Of a stretch of 64,000 nt of DNA, positions 31,966-41,371 are shown one piece after another. Origin of the DNA: Notamacropus eugenii (Eukaryota; Chordata; Mammalia; Diprotodontia; Macropodidae); the NCBI RefSeq assembly GCF_028372415.1, contig NC_092874.1, positions 117,563,244 through 117,627,243 on the forward strand, in the 5' to 3' direction. Each line of letters opens with the position of its first letter. Position 1 is the stretch's first letter. The position numbers and the translations under genes were made by a program. The notes under the pieces are model-generated. The model saw only the letters and a list, made by a program, of their open reading frames with translations, ran no database searches and was not told the origin of the DNA.

Positions 31966-32227
31966 AAGTGCTGCCTATTACATAGTAATGGTACTATGTG
32001 TCAGGCACTCTGCCAAGTGCTTTGCAGGTATTATCTCATTTAATCCTCAACACAGCCCTTCGAGGTAGGTGGTATTATTACACCCATTTTACAGATGAGG
32101 AAATTGAGACAGAGGTTAAGTGATTTGCTCAGGGTCACCCAGCCAATAAATATCTGAGGCTAGATTTGAACTCAGTTCTTCTTGGCTCTACTTCCAGTGC
32201 TCTATCCTCTGCACCACCTGGCTATCC
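31966..32227 (-). mobile_element. Ther-1 (MIR-type) CORE-SINE, near full length
   Basis: 'tgtgtcaggcactctgccaa', 'ttatctcatttaatcctcaa', 'attttacagatgaggaaatt', 'ctgcaccacctggctatccc'. Confidence 0.85.
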
Positions 32228-32837
32228 CTCTTAAGGGTACCTGACACTGAACTAGCTGTTCTGATGCTTTTAACAGCAACTAGGGCCAGTTGGACCATCG
32301 AGAATGACCTTACCCAGGGTAGAGGGAGCACTGAGTACCACTCTTACAATGAGGGGGCTCTACCTGGAAGCCTCTGTAATAAGGAGAGCCAGAATCCATA
32401 CCCTTGTTGTTTTTGTTGGGGTTTGGAGGGTTTTTTGGGATTTGTTTTATTTTTCTCTGTACTTTGCTTATCTCTGGCTTCCCCCATTATTTGTTTTCTA
32501 ATCAGTCTCTTTCATGTTGTGAGAAATGAGAGACTGGATATTCCTATCACACATTATTGTTTCTGTGGATTTTTTTCTTCCCCTCCCATCTCTGTAATTT
32601 CCCCATCCCCAGATGAGGGTGATAAGTGTTTGAGATGCATAACTGTGTCTCGTTTCAGTGCCTAATAGAAGATGGAGAAGGAGCTGAGGCACCTTTCTGC
32701 TCAGTAAATTCGTAATTACAGGCTTTCTCGCCTCGCCTCTTCGGCAACTAGAGAAATGTAGATTGGTTTGTTGAGGTTTTGTGTGTTTGCAGTGAGGGTG
32801 GGTACTCGGGAAAGCATCTTTCCAGAAGAATAGTGAC
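32228..32837. other. no recognisable feature
   Basis: The 133-codon frame at 32264-32665 is Cys/Phe/Leu-rich, lacks a domain or splice context and is not called. Confidence 0.35.
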
Positions 32838-33006
32838 AGATTGTGTCATGGCTTATAGAGTTTTCACATCTAGAAGGATGGATGAACCAGGTCCTGACCT
32901 TGTATCGATCAGTACTGAGTTTTTAATTCAGTCCAGTTGTAATCTTCCCTAATGATGAAGATGTTCTGATGGCTGATTTAGTCTGAATACAAAAGGATGA
33001 CCCAAG
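32838..33006 (+). repeat. unrecognised element, copy 2 of an inverted pair
   Basis: Inverted partner of 29253-29425. It runs from 'tgtcatggcttatagagttt' to 'aaaaggatgacccaagg' and ends where a Ther-2 SINE begins. Confidence 0.85.
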
Positions 33007-33010
33007 GCAA

Positions 33011-33300
33011 AGTGTGATATAGTGAATAGGACACTGGACTTGAAGTCATAAAGCCCTGTGTTCAAATCTAACCTCAGACACTTCCTGTGTGACCCTGGGC
33101 AAATCACTTACTATCTTGAGCCTTTTTTTCCCTTATTTATAAAATGAAGGGATTGGGGTTGGATTTGATGTCCTCAAAGGTCCCTTCTAGCTTTAAATCC
33201 ATGATCCTGTAAGTCACTTAACCTCTCTTGGCTTCAGTTTTCTTACCTGTAAAAATGAGAGGGTTGGACTACATGGTCTCTGAACTACCTTCCTATGATG
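33011..33300 (+). mobile_element. Ther-2-type CORE-SINE plus a second partial copy
   Basis: 33011-33207: 'acactggacttgaagtcata', 'gtgaccctgggcaaatcact', 'ggttggatttgatgtcctca'. 33208-33300 repeats the 3' half: 'taagtcacttaacctctctt', 'gggttggactacatggtctc'. Confidence 0.75.
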
Positions 33301-33395
33301 AGTAGAGGCTTGAAGTGAGACTGGAATCACATTGGAAGGGAAATGATGAAAGAGTGACCCACTTGTAAAAAAGAAAGAAGAGTTAGGAAAAGTGG

Positions 33396-33532
33396 GTCCT
33401 AGTTCTGTCTCTGCCATTACTGAGCTGTGCGACAATGTTACATTTCAGGGTCTCAGCTTCCTGATCCTAATGAGGAGGAGGTTGAGTTGGAACATACCTT
33501 AGGTCTCTTCCAGCTCTGGAAATTTTATGAAC
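33396..33532 (+). mobile_element. Ther-2-type CORE-SINE
   Basis: 'tctcagcttcctgatcctaa', 'gttgagttggaacatacctt', 'ggtctcttccagctctggaa'. Confidence 0.6.
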
Positions 33533-33672
33533 TTTTTAGAAGTGGATTGAAAACCTTCATACTTGCATTGAGTAAATGTGAATGGATCATCCTAACTCCT
33601 TTATGTTTTCAAGTGAATAGATCTGCTAGCTTTCCCAATCCTTTCTTTCCCCCTCATTTCAGTCATGTCCAT

Positions 33673-33884
33673 GAAAGACAGGAAGACATAGTGGTTAGAG
33701 TATTGAACTCAGAGTCAGGAAGACCTGGGTCTAATTCTCACCTCTGACCTTTATTACTTGTGTGACTTTGGTCAAGAATCTTAACTTCTCTGAGTGTCCT
33801 TCCAGTTTTGCCAACTGTAAAATGAAGGAGTTGGACAAGAGGGCTTTCAAGATTCCCCCACCTCTAATGATAAATCTGTATTAT
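33673..33884 (+). mobile_element. Ther-2-type CORE-SINE
   Basis: 'acatagtggttagagtattg', 'gagtcaggaagacctgggtc', 'caactgtaaaatgaaggagt', 'tggacaagagggctttcaag'. Confidence 0.75.
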
Positions 33885-33987
33885 ATCTATATTATCTAGT
33901 TGAGAATGGGGGTGGGGGAAGGTGGGAACATTACATTTGTGATGATAACCCTGGAATCCTGTGCTTTGACGGATCCCTGGAATGGAA

Positions 33988-34098
33988 AAGCATTTATCAG
34001 TTGCTTACTATTTATTACATACTGGGCTAAGTGTTAGGAATGCAAATAAGAAAGGGAGAAAATCTCTTTTCCCAAAGAGTGACCATTCTAATTGAGCT
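33988..34098 (-). mobile_element. L2 LINE 3' end
   Basis: 'aaagcatttatcagttgctt', 'catactgggctaagtgttag', 'gtgaccattctaattgag'. Confidence 0.6.
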
Positions 34099-34486
34099 CT
34101 GTTGTAAGGCAAGATCCAGGAATCCTTAAGGTGGAGCAGTAGGATATATGGCAGTTGGTATAAGTGGCCAAGTACCCCCTGCAACTAGGGTCCCGAGGTG
34201 TTCCAAGTCAACAACTTGGAAGGTTAGATCTTGATTGGAATCTGAGTAAGAGACTGAAACATTTAGGGAAGGAGACCAGTGACAGTCCAGTTGTTTCCTC
34301 CCTCCATCACTCAGTGTATGAGCATATGCCCCATCTCTTTCTCCTTCCTACAGCAAACATGACCACTTATGGGTGAGCAGGAATGCAGGTTTTAGGAGTT
34401 TAAGCACTGAGGAAAAACAATACTGGTTTATATATTCCTAGGGACTGCTCCCTTTGGATTTGTGCCCTATGTCTATGGAATGATTG

Positions 34487-34487
<1 letters not shown>

Positions 34488-34526
<39 letters not shown>

Positions 34527-34527
34527 A
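34488..34527. repeat. (GT)n(ATGT)n microsatellite
   Basis: About 11 GT units followed by four to five ATGT units. Confidence 0.95.
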
Positions 34528-34808
34528 AGTCTCTTTCTTTTATTAGATGTTGTCTCCCCCACTCCTACCACCACCATAAAGTACCCTCATCATAATATTG
34601 CTGGACAGTTATGGTTCCTCCATAGCCTTACCTTTCCTAGAGGCCTTACAAGGCACCAGCTGGGTTGAGGGATTTATGTTTCTGGTCCTGTGCCTTTTGG
34701 GTTTTTATAAATTAGAAGAGGGTTTTCTATACTTTCCTATCCCAGGAATTTGAATTCAGGCTCCAAGATAGGAACAACCCTCCCTCACATCCAGTGGTGG
34801 GATGATTA

Positions 34809-34995
34809 TACCATCATAGATTTAGAATGGGGAAGAATTTCAGTGGCCACCTAGGCCAACCCTTTCATTTGATACATGAGGAAATTGAGACCCAGGCAGG
34901 TAGACTGAATATGGCCAAGTTATACAAGTAGTATTATAACTGGGATTTTGACCAAGCTCTTCTGACTCTTGAACCAGCATCTTTCCCACTGTATG
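34809..34995 (-). mobile_element. Ther-2-type CORE-SINE
   Basis: 'accatcatagatttagaatg', 'ccacctaggccaacccttt', 'atgaggaaattgagacccag'. Confidence 0.7.
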
Positions 34996-35180
34996 ATGAA
35001 TGTCAAGACAAAAAGTAGTGAAAATATAGATTTAAAAAATAAAATAGTTTCTTTTCCCAAAGAGCTACCAGTTTAATTGGAAGAGACATCCCCCAATTCA
35101 TTCCATTCCAAGGATCCCTCCAAGTATGGAATTCTATCACAAATGTAATAAACCTTCCTTCAAGCCCAGTCTCAACTAGA

Positions 35181-35364
35181 TAGCATAAGATCATAGATTT
35201 ATCACTGGAAAGGACCTTGAAAGCCATCTTATCCAATTCTCTCATTTTACAGATGACATTTTTACCCAGGGTAGCTCAGGTAGTAAATGACAGAGGTGGA
35301 AATTAATCCCAGGTCTTCCTGGCTCCAAGTTGAATACTCTAACCACTAGGCCATCCTACCTCTC
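35181..35364 (-). mobile_element. Ther-2-type CORE-SINE
   Basis: 'agatcatagatttatcactg', 'ctcattttacagatgacatt', 'gtcttcctggctccaagttg'. Confidence 0.75.
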
Positions 35365-35586
35365 ATGGACATAATTGAAGTGAGAAGAGAAGAAAGGATT
35401 GGTAAAGCTAGCAGATCTCTTCACTTGAGAAAACAAGGAGCTGGGTCATCCAATTCACATTCCATACTGTTTTCTTCATGTGATCCCAATTGCTGTCCTC
35501 AAAATCCCTTAGGGTGATACCCTTCCTTCCCAGCAGGGCAGGAGTGTCTGCTGACTTCCCCTGATGACTCTCTCTCTGACAGTTTA

Positions 35587-36006
35587 GCCTATAGAATCCC
35601 AGGATTTACAGCTGGAAGGACCTAAACAGTGATGAAACATCATCTTTTTATTTTATAGATGAGGAATCTGAGACTTTGAGAGGGAAGGAAAGAAAGAAAA
35701 GGAGAGGGGAAACAAGCATTTATTAAGCTCTTACTGTGTGCCAGCCACTCTGTGCCAAGCACTTTACAAATATTATTTCATTTGATCTTCACAACAACCC
35801 TGGGAGGGAGCTGCTATTATCATCCCCACTTTATAGTTGAAGAAATGGAGGCAAAGGTCAAGTGACTTATCTGAGGCTGGATCTGAACTCAGATCTTCTT
35901 GACTCCTGGCTCTATCCACTGTGTCAATGTCACTGAGTTCACAAGGATAGTCAATGGCAGAGCCAACGTTTGAACTCAAGTCCTCTGATTTCAAATCTCA
36001 TATCAT
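35587..36006 (-). mobile_element. Ther-2 CORE-SINE split by a Ther-1 CORE-SINE, both minus
   Basis: Outer Ther-2: 35587-35695 ('gatttacagctggaaggacc') and 35942-36006 ('ggcagagccaacgtttgaac'). Inner Ther-1: about 35712-35923 ('tactgtgtgccagccactct', 'ttcatttgatcttcacaaca', 'tggatctgaactcagatctt'). Confidence 0.75.
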
Positions 36007-36735
36007 TTTTGCCGCGCTGGAATGCCTCAGTTTAGTACTGTGAATTCATGTTTATTGGTGGAACTGGAGGAGGAAGGGAACACTGCCATTTACAAGTCCT
36101 GAAGCCCTATTCATTTGTGTAACAAGATCTGCACAACTCAGACTTTGGCTGAGGTTGTTGCTTCTGGATAATACTATCTTCTTCTTCTCAATTCTCTACT
36201 TCTGTTCATATTTAACTGCAGTACTCCAGCCTTCTGCACTGCCTTTTTAAAGCATTTCTTCCTGGTGCCTGAGACTCCCCTCCCCCCACCCAGTTTTCCG
36301 GGAAATTCCACAGTACTAAGACTCTTCCCTGATCCCCCTAGCCCTTAGCAGTTTCTGCCCAGAATTTACATAAATTGGAAGCAAGAAACGGAGTCTTCTG
36401 GAAACTGGCAGAAAGCATCTTGAATGGACATGAACTGGGTCATTAGAACTGAAAGTTTTCCCTACAGAGGGAGTTATTTATTTATTTACTCCGCTACTTC
36501 TTAAGGCATTTCCCCCCTTTTAATGAAAACCTCTCTGAGGAGGTCCTACAATGGGACACTGCCAAGAACTGCCTTGTTATGATGACATTAGGGCTGGAAG
36601 CCCGGCAGCCTACCCAAAGGACTTTGTTTGCTTGCTGCTACAATTGAGAGGGTTTGGGGATTTGGATTTCCAATTTGGCTCTTATTGGTTGGTCAGAGGA
36701 AGGCGGAGAAGAAAAAAAATGGTGCTAGAGTAGAA

Positions 36736-36737
<2 letters not shown>
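36007..36737. other. unique sequence; composite STAT/NF-kB-like motif
   Basis: No gene called. TTCCGGGAA (36296-36304) fits TTCN3GAA and the overlapping GGGAAATTCC (36300-36309) fits the kappaB consensus. Such matches occur by chance, so this is only a candidate. Confidence 0.35.

Positions 36738-36780
<43 letters not shown>
36738..36780. repeat. (GT)21 microsatellite
   Basis: Uninterrupted GT. It drives spurious open frames on both strands. Confidence 0.97.
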
Positions 36781-36785
<5 letters not shown>

Positions 36786-36825
36786 TTCATTCATTCTTAC
36801 AACAATTAAATGCTTGCTGTCAACC

Positions 36826-36946
36826 ATTCCAAAAGTATTTATTATGTGCTTGCTGTATGCCAAGCAAGCAAAGAAAAAGCAAAAATAATTCTTGCCTCCA
36901 AGGAGAATACATTCTAACTGGGGAGATACCATGTAAATAACTAGCT
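36826..36946 (-). mobile_element. L2 LINE 3' end, piece 1
   Basis: 'aagtatttattatgtgcttg', 'ttgcctccaaggagaataca', ending in the AATAACTAGCT target site. Confidence 0.75.
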
Positions 36947-37207
36947 GTTGTTGTTTAATCATTTTTCAGCTGGGTTCCACTTTTCATGATCCCATTTGGG
37001 GTTTTCTCGGCAAAAATACTCGGGTGGTTTGTCCTTTCCTTCTATGAGTCGCTTTACAGACAAAGAAACTGAGGCAAAAAAGGATTAAGTGACTTGCCCA
37101 GGGTCATACAATGAATAAGCATCTGAGGCCAGATTTGAACTCACAAAGATGAGTTTTCCTAGCCCCAGTCCTAGCACTCCATCCAGTGTGCCACCCAGCT
37201 GCCCCTG
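36947..37207 (-). mobile_element. Mar-1-type CORE-SINE, full length, with perfect target-site duplication
   Basis: Tail 'gttgttgtttaatc', 'ccatttggggttttctcggc', 'gtgacttgcccagggtcata', head 'gccacccagctgcccc'. AATAACTAGCT is found on both sides (36936-36946 and 37208-37218), a perfect 11-bp duplication. Confidence 0.95.
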
Positions 37208-37450
37208 AATAACTAGCTACCTAAAAGTAGATACAAGGAAAACCTTAGAAGGAATAGTTCAAATATCTAGGATGAGAGTATCTAGAAGGATCTTCTGCAG
37301 AAGTTGATCATTTGAGCTAAATTTGAAGGAAGTCAGGCTGGAAGGAAGAAGGAAAAGTACTCCAGGTACAGCAAACAGTAAGTCCAAAGGCACTGAAACT
37401 TGATGGTTCATCACAGTTGAGGAACAGAGCACAGTGGTAGGAGGCACTGG
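37208..37450 (-). mobile_element. L2 LINE 3' region, piece 2
   Basis: Continues the L2 after the Mar-1: 'aatttgaaggaagtcaggct', 'gtccaaaggcactgaaactt', 'cagttgaggaacagagcaca'. Confidence 0.65.
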
Positions 37451-37485
37451 GAGAGATAGAAAGTATTTAGGGCATATATACATGC

Positions 37486-37640
37486 AATGGGTCAGAGGAT
37501 AGCACTTTGGGCTTGCAGTCAGGAGGACCTATATTTAGTTTGTCTCTGATACTTCCTGGCTGTGAGAGGCTGGGCAAAATCATTTCACTTTTATATGCTC
37601 CAAGTTATTCAAAGAGATTTATCTACTAAGTTGGAGTTAG
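37486..37640 (+). mobile_element. CORE-SINE, variant or degraded
   Basis: 'cagaggatagcactttgggc', 'gcagtcaggaggacctatat', then an eroded 3' part. Confidence 0.5.
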
Positions 37641-37679
37641 GGCATGGACCCATTCTTTTTCTCCTGCCCCCACTTTTTC

Positions 37680-37790
37680 TCATTCTCTCTCTGTATGAAA
37701 GAGAGACAAAGAGACATAACTTTTTTTCTCTGTCTCTCTATCTCTGTCTCTTTATTTCTCTTTGTGTCTTCCTCTGTCTTTTCTACCCTG
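37680..37790. repeat. CT-rich low-complexity tract
   Basis: TCTC/TGTC-rich, imperfect. It generates Ser/Leu/Phe frames. Confidence 0.8.
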
Positions 37791-38162
37791 AAGAATGAAC
37801 AGATTTTCTATGTACCTACACAGAGTATATACATACACACAAACTAGCTCTCCTACAGTAATTTCTAGAGAGAGGCAGCATCCTCTGGGGGCTTGTACAC
37901 AGCAGATGCTTAATATATGTTGGTTCAACTGAATTGCTCTATTAATAACCTGATAACCTGGGAGCCAAGGAAGAGAGTTTGAATTTCCAGCTTTCACTGT
38001 GTGTGTGTGAGAGCAGATTTCTCTTTCTCTCTGTAGCTCTAGGTTAAGCTGCTTGTATACCTACAATATCACCTCTCAACCCTGGGCCCCTGTTGATGTG
38101 ACTGTCCAGTTATGGTTGCCCTCGTCATCAATGGTGGGAGTGGAGTCAGCCAGATTCTAGTC

Positions 38163-38410
38163 AGAGAAGGTATAACGGAAAGAACACCGGGTTTAACAGT
38201 CTAAAGACCTGAATTCTATCCTCATCATGCCCTCTCACTAGCTGTGTGACCTTGGACAAGTTGCTGGATTTTTCTGGGACTGGGTTTCCTCTTCTGGAAA
38301 GCAGCAGTACTTCAGCTTGACTTGCTTGGCTCAGAAAGTCACTGTGAGATATCAGTTAAGGTAATGCATGAGATCCAGTGCTTTGTTATCATAAAATGCC
38401 CTGTAAGTAC
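38163..38410 (+). mobile_element. Ther-1 CORE-SINE
   Basis: 'actagctgtgtgaccttgga', 'ggtaatgcatgagatccagt', 'ataaaatgccctgtaagtac'. It faces the reverse copy at 38428. Confidence 0.7.
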
Positions 38411-38427
38411 AAGGCACATCTGTTTAT

Positions 38428-38693
38428 AACAAGGATAATAGCTAGCATTTATGCAGCATGTTTAAGGGTTGCAAAACACTCTATAAATATTTCCTCGTTT
38501 GATTCTCATAATAATTCTGGGAAGTAAATGCTATTATTAGTCCATTTTTACAGTTGAGAAAATGGAAGAAAAGGGACTTTAAGCAACTGGCCCAGGGACA
38601 CACAGCTAGTAAGCATCTGAGGCCAGATTTGAATTCAGGTCTTTCTGAGTCTAAGTTTAGGGTTTTATCCAGTGTGCTACCTGCTTGTCTCAT
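38428..38693 (-). mobile_element. Ther-1 (MIR-type) CORE-SINE, near full length
   Basis: 'ataatagctagcatttatgc', 'acacacagctagtaagcatc', 'ccagatttgaattcaggtct'. Its end is about 130 bp upstream of the PLXNA4 splice acceptor. Confidence 0.85.
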
Positions 38694-38794
38694 TCTTAAC
38701 ATATCTACAAATCCTACTTCAATGTGTACTAAATGCTCCGAGAACCCAAATGATAGGCTCTCGAGTAGACTGAAGCTCTGTGCTTGTTTTCCAT

Positions 38795-38825
38795 CCTGAT
38801 TTGTCTTTTCTTTCCCTATTTACAG
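38795..38825 (+). promoter_or_regulatory. PLXNA4: 3' splice site of PLXNA4 first coding exon (branch site, pyrimidine tract, AG)
   Basis: Pyrimidine-rich tract 'ttgtcttttctttccctatt' followed by TACAG, with AG at 38824-38825. A branch-like CTGAT has its A at 38799, 27 nt upstream of the exon. This sets the exon start at 38826. Confidence 0.85.
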
Positions 38826-38909
38826 GGGAAAACCCATCCTGGGTCTGGATTCTTTGAAGTTCCTCTTGGTGTGTGACGTTTCCTGTGGCCAAGAGGACCC
38901 ATTTTTGAG
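38826..38909 (+). other. PLXNA4: PLXNA4 5' UTR part of the first coding exon
   Basis: 84 nt between the acceptor and the ATG. There is no upstream ATG, and an in-frame TGA at 38874-38876 fixes the coding start downstream. Confidence 0.8.
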
Positions 38910-40094
38910 ATGAAGGCCATGCCTTGGAACTGGACTTGTCTGCTCTCCCATCTCCTGCTGTTGGGGGTGGGTTCTGCATCCCTCCTCTCCCGACAGCCCC
39001 CGTCCTCACCCCAGAAGCGGTCTTTTCTCACGTTCACTGCAGACCCTACTGAGGGCTTCAACCACCTTGTAGTGGATGAAAGGACAGGGCACATCTACCT
39101 AGGGGCTGTCAACCGTATCTATAAATTGTCCAGTGACTTGAAGGTCCTGGTGACCCATCAGACAGGGCCTGATGAGGATAACCCCAAGTGCTACCCACCC
39201 CGAATTGTTCAGACCTGCAATGAGCCCCTTACAACCACCAATAATGTCAACAAAATGCTCCTCATTGACTACAAGGAGAACAGACTGATTGCCTGTGGGA
39301 GTCTGTACCAGGGTATCTGTAAGCTTCTCAGACTGGAGGACCTCTTCAAACTAGGAGAGCCATTTCACAAGAAAGAACATTACCTGTCTGGGGTCAATGA
39401 AAGTGGCTCCGTCTTTGGCGTCATTGTCTCCTACAACAACTTGGATGATAAACTGTTCATTGCCACTGCCGTGGATGGGAAACCAGAGTACTTTCCTACT
39501 ATCTCCAGTCGCAAATTGACCAAGAATTCCGAAGCTGATGGCATGTTTGCTTATGTCTTCCACGATGAGTTCGTGGCCTCTATGATTAAGATACCTTCTG
39601 ACACCTTCACCATCATCCCTGACTTTGACATCTATTATGTCTATGGATTCAGCAGTGGCAACTTTGTTTATTTCCTGACCCTCCAGCCAGAAATGATGTC
39701 CCCACCAGGCTCCACTACCAAGGAACAAGTTTACACCTCCAAGTTGGTGAGGCTGTGTAAGGAGGATACAGCCTTCAACTCCTACGTGGAGGTGCCCATT
39801 GGCTGTGAGCACAATGGGGTGGAGTATCGCCTGCTGCAAGCTGCCTACCTTTCCAAGGCAGGAGCCTTCTTGGCTCGGACCTTGGGAGTACGATCAGATG
39901 ATGACATCCTCTTTACTGTGTTCTCCAAGGGTCAGAAGCGGAAAATGAAGTCACTGGATGAATCTGCCCTGTGCATCTTTGTCCTGAAACAGATTAATGA
40001 TCGCATCAAGGAGAGGCTACAGTCCTGCTACAGAGGGGAGGGCACTCTGGACCTTGCCTGGCTCAAAGTGAAGGATATCCCCTGTAGCAGTGCG
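38910..40094 (+). CDS. PLXNA4: Plexin-A4, first coding exon (residues 1-395; partial gene)
   Basis: Plexin-A4 is a single-pass cell-surface receptor for class 3 (with neuropilins) and class 6 semaphorins. It acts in axon guidance through an intracellular GAP domain encoded by later exons, outside this window. Seen here: a signal peptide (about residues 1-23, hydrophobic LLSHLLLLGV core, GSAS before cleavage), a short variable linker, then the sema beta-propeller from about residue 36 to the exon end. Cysteines lie at 94, 103, 129, 137, 283, 299, 355, 373 and 392, and there is an N-glycosylation site N163-E-S. I assign A4 rather than A1-A3 because the MKAMPWNWTC start and the whole sema text match mammalian PLXNA4 as I remember it. 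The ATG at 38910 has G at -3 and an in-frame TGA 12 codons upstream. The frame is intact for 395 codons and ends at GCG before GTGAGT. Codons after 40094 (VSQGWP... to the stop at 40157) are intron read-through. The full receptor is about 1,900 residues, so only about a fifth is present. Confidence 0.97.
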
Positions 40095-40100
40095 GTGAGT
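40095..40100 (+). promoter_or_regulatory. PLXNA4: 5' splice site (GTGAGT), phase 0
   Basis: GCG|GTGAGT follows the CSSA codons. 1185 coding nt precede it (395 codons), so the intron is phase 0, and the plexin-A4 protein should continue after CSSA in the next exon, not in this window. Confidence 0.9.
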
Positions 40101-40566
40101 CAGGGCTGGCCTTCAGAAAATCTGATGAGACCAGTGGGACATCATAGCAGTGGGTAATATTAGCAACAGTTTCTCTAGTGGCATTCAGAGCTTCCCTTGC
40201 CCGAGAAAGCTTTTTCTTCTTTTCTACTTTGAATTGACAAAATATTTATTGATTACTATTTGCACAAACTGCTCTGTGAAGTAAGTATAATTCAGGTAAT
40301 ACTATTCTCAGTTTATATTTGAGGGAACCAAGGATGAATCCTCGTATTTTTCCAAGACTCAATTTCCTTGTTCGCAGGAATGAGAATAGTATTGTAAGAG
40401 AAGTAAAATGACATCCCACATCACACTTAATGGATATAGAATAGAAACTTAAGACATTTTCCTCCAAGTCTCATGTTCTTTCCACTACATTATACCATAC
40501 TGTTTGTGCTTCCCTCTACCCCTAACAACAACAAAAGATTTTGAATATGTCTTATATTTATCTGTG

Positions 40567-40807
40567 TATAATAATAATAATAATAATATGGCATTTGTAT
40601 AGTGCTTTAAGGTTTACAAAGTGCATTACAACTATCTCATTTGATCCTCACAACAACCATGGCAAGTGCTATTATTATCCCCATTTTATAGATGAGAAGT
40701 TAAATGACTTATCCAGAGTCATACAGCTAGTAAGTATCGAAGGCTGAATTTGAACTTGGGTCTTCTGACTCCAGGTCCAGCACTCTCTCCACTGTACCAC
40801 CTAACTG
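40567..40807 (-). mobile_element. Ther-1 (MIR-type) CORE-SINE with (AAT)n end
   Basis: (ATA/AAT)7 at 40567-40589, then 'tcatttgatcctcacaacaa', 'attattatccccattttata', 'gtcatacagctagtaagtat', 'ctccactgtaccacctaact'. Confidence 0.85.
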
Positions 40808-40811
40808 TGTA

Positions 40812-40943
40812 TACATTGGTGTCTCCTCTCTGAGTAGAATGAATACTCCTTGTGGGCAGGGAATAATTCCCATTTTTTCTTTGTATCTCCAGCACTTAGT
40901 ACAGTGGCACATAGTAGGTGCTTACTAAAGGACTGTTGATTCG
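40812..40943 (+). mobile_element. L2 LINE 3' end
   Basis: 'ctccttgtgggcagggaata', 'ctccagcacttagtacagtg', 'cacatagtaggtgcttacta'. Confidence 0.75.
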
Positions 40944-41173
40944 AATTATAGAATATTAGGAATTGCTTGTAGAGGGTAGAACCATTTATTGGAGAAATAT
41001 CCACCGATGTTTGGTCCCATTCCAGACACTACAAAGAGAGTAAGTAGATAATATGCTAAGCAGGAGAGTGAGTAGAGAAGGAGATGCTGATGATGGTTAG
41101 TTTAGGTTCTAGTCTGTTCAATAAGTAAAACAAGTAAAAGAAAGAATATCTATCCAGTTTATAATCTTAAACA

Positions 41174-41371
41174 GTGAGTAAGGCAGTATGGTGTAGTAGA
41201 TAGGGCACTGGACTTGGAATCGGGAAGACTGGAATTCAACTCCTGCCTTAGATACTTACTAGCTGTATGAGCCTGGACAAATATCTCTTGGTCTCAGTTT
41301 CACCATCTGTAAAATGAAGGGGTTGGACTCCATGTGGCCCGAGGCACTTTCCAGATCCAAATCTAAGATGA
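41174..41371 (+). mobile_element. Ther-2-type CORE-SINE, near full length
   Basis: 'agtagatagggcactggact', 'cttactagctgtatgagcct', 'gtaaaatgaaggggttggac'. Confidence 0.8.

Larger units (their letters stand above)
1..38825 (+). other. PLXNA4: PLXNA4 intron upstream of the first coding exon (partial)
   Basis: Inference: the PLXNA4 exon at 38826 starts at a 3' splice site, so the sequence before it should be intron, with a non-coding first exon outside the window. I saw no coding exon here: open frames are short and fall mainly in repeats or microsatellites. The region is a mosaic of CORE-SINEs, L2, L3/CR1 and L1 fragments, small TIR elements and simple repeats, listed separately. It could hold an alternative promoter or untranslated exon that cannot be seen by reading. 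Confidence 0.75.

Noticed and set aside
32264..32665. 133-codon frame, second-longest intergenic frame on the plus strand
   Set aside because: Cys/Phe/Leu-rich with no domain, no splice boundaries and no supporting context; length alone is expected by chance in 64 kb.
39351..39839. 162-codon minus-strand frame
   Set aside because: Exact shadow of the PLXNA4 exon on the opposite strand.
40095..40157. Extension of the PLXNA4 frame beyond residue 395
   Set aside because: Starts at a strong GTGAGT donor and the residues no longer resemble any plexin, so it is intron read-through.
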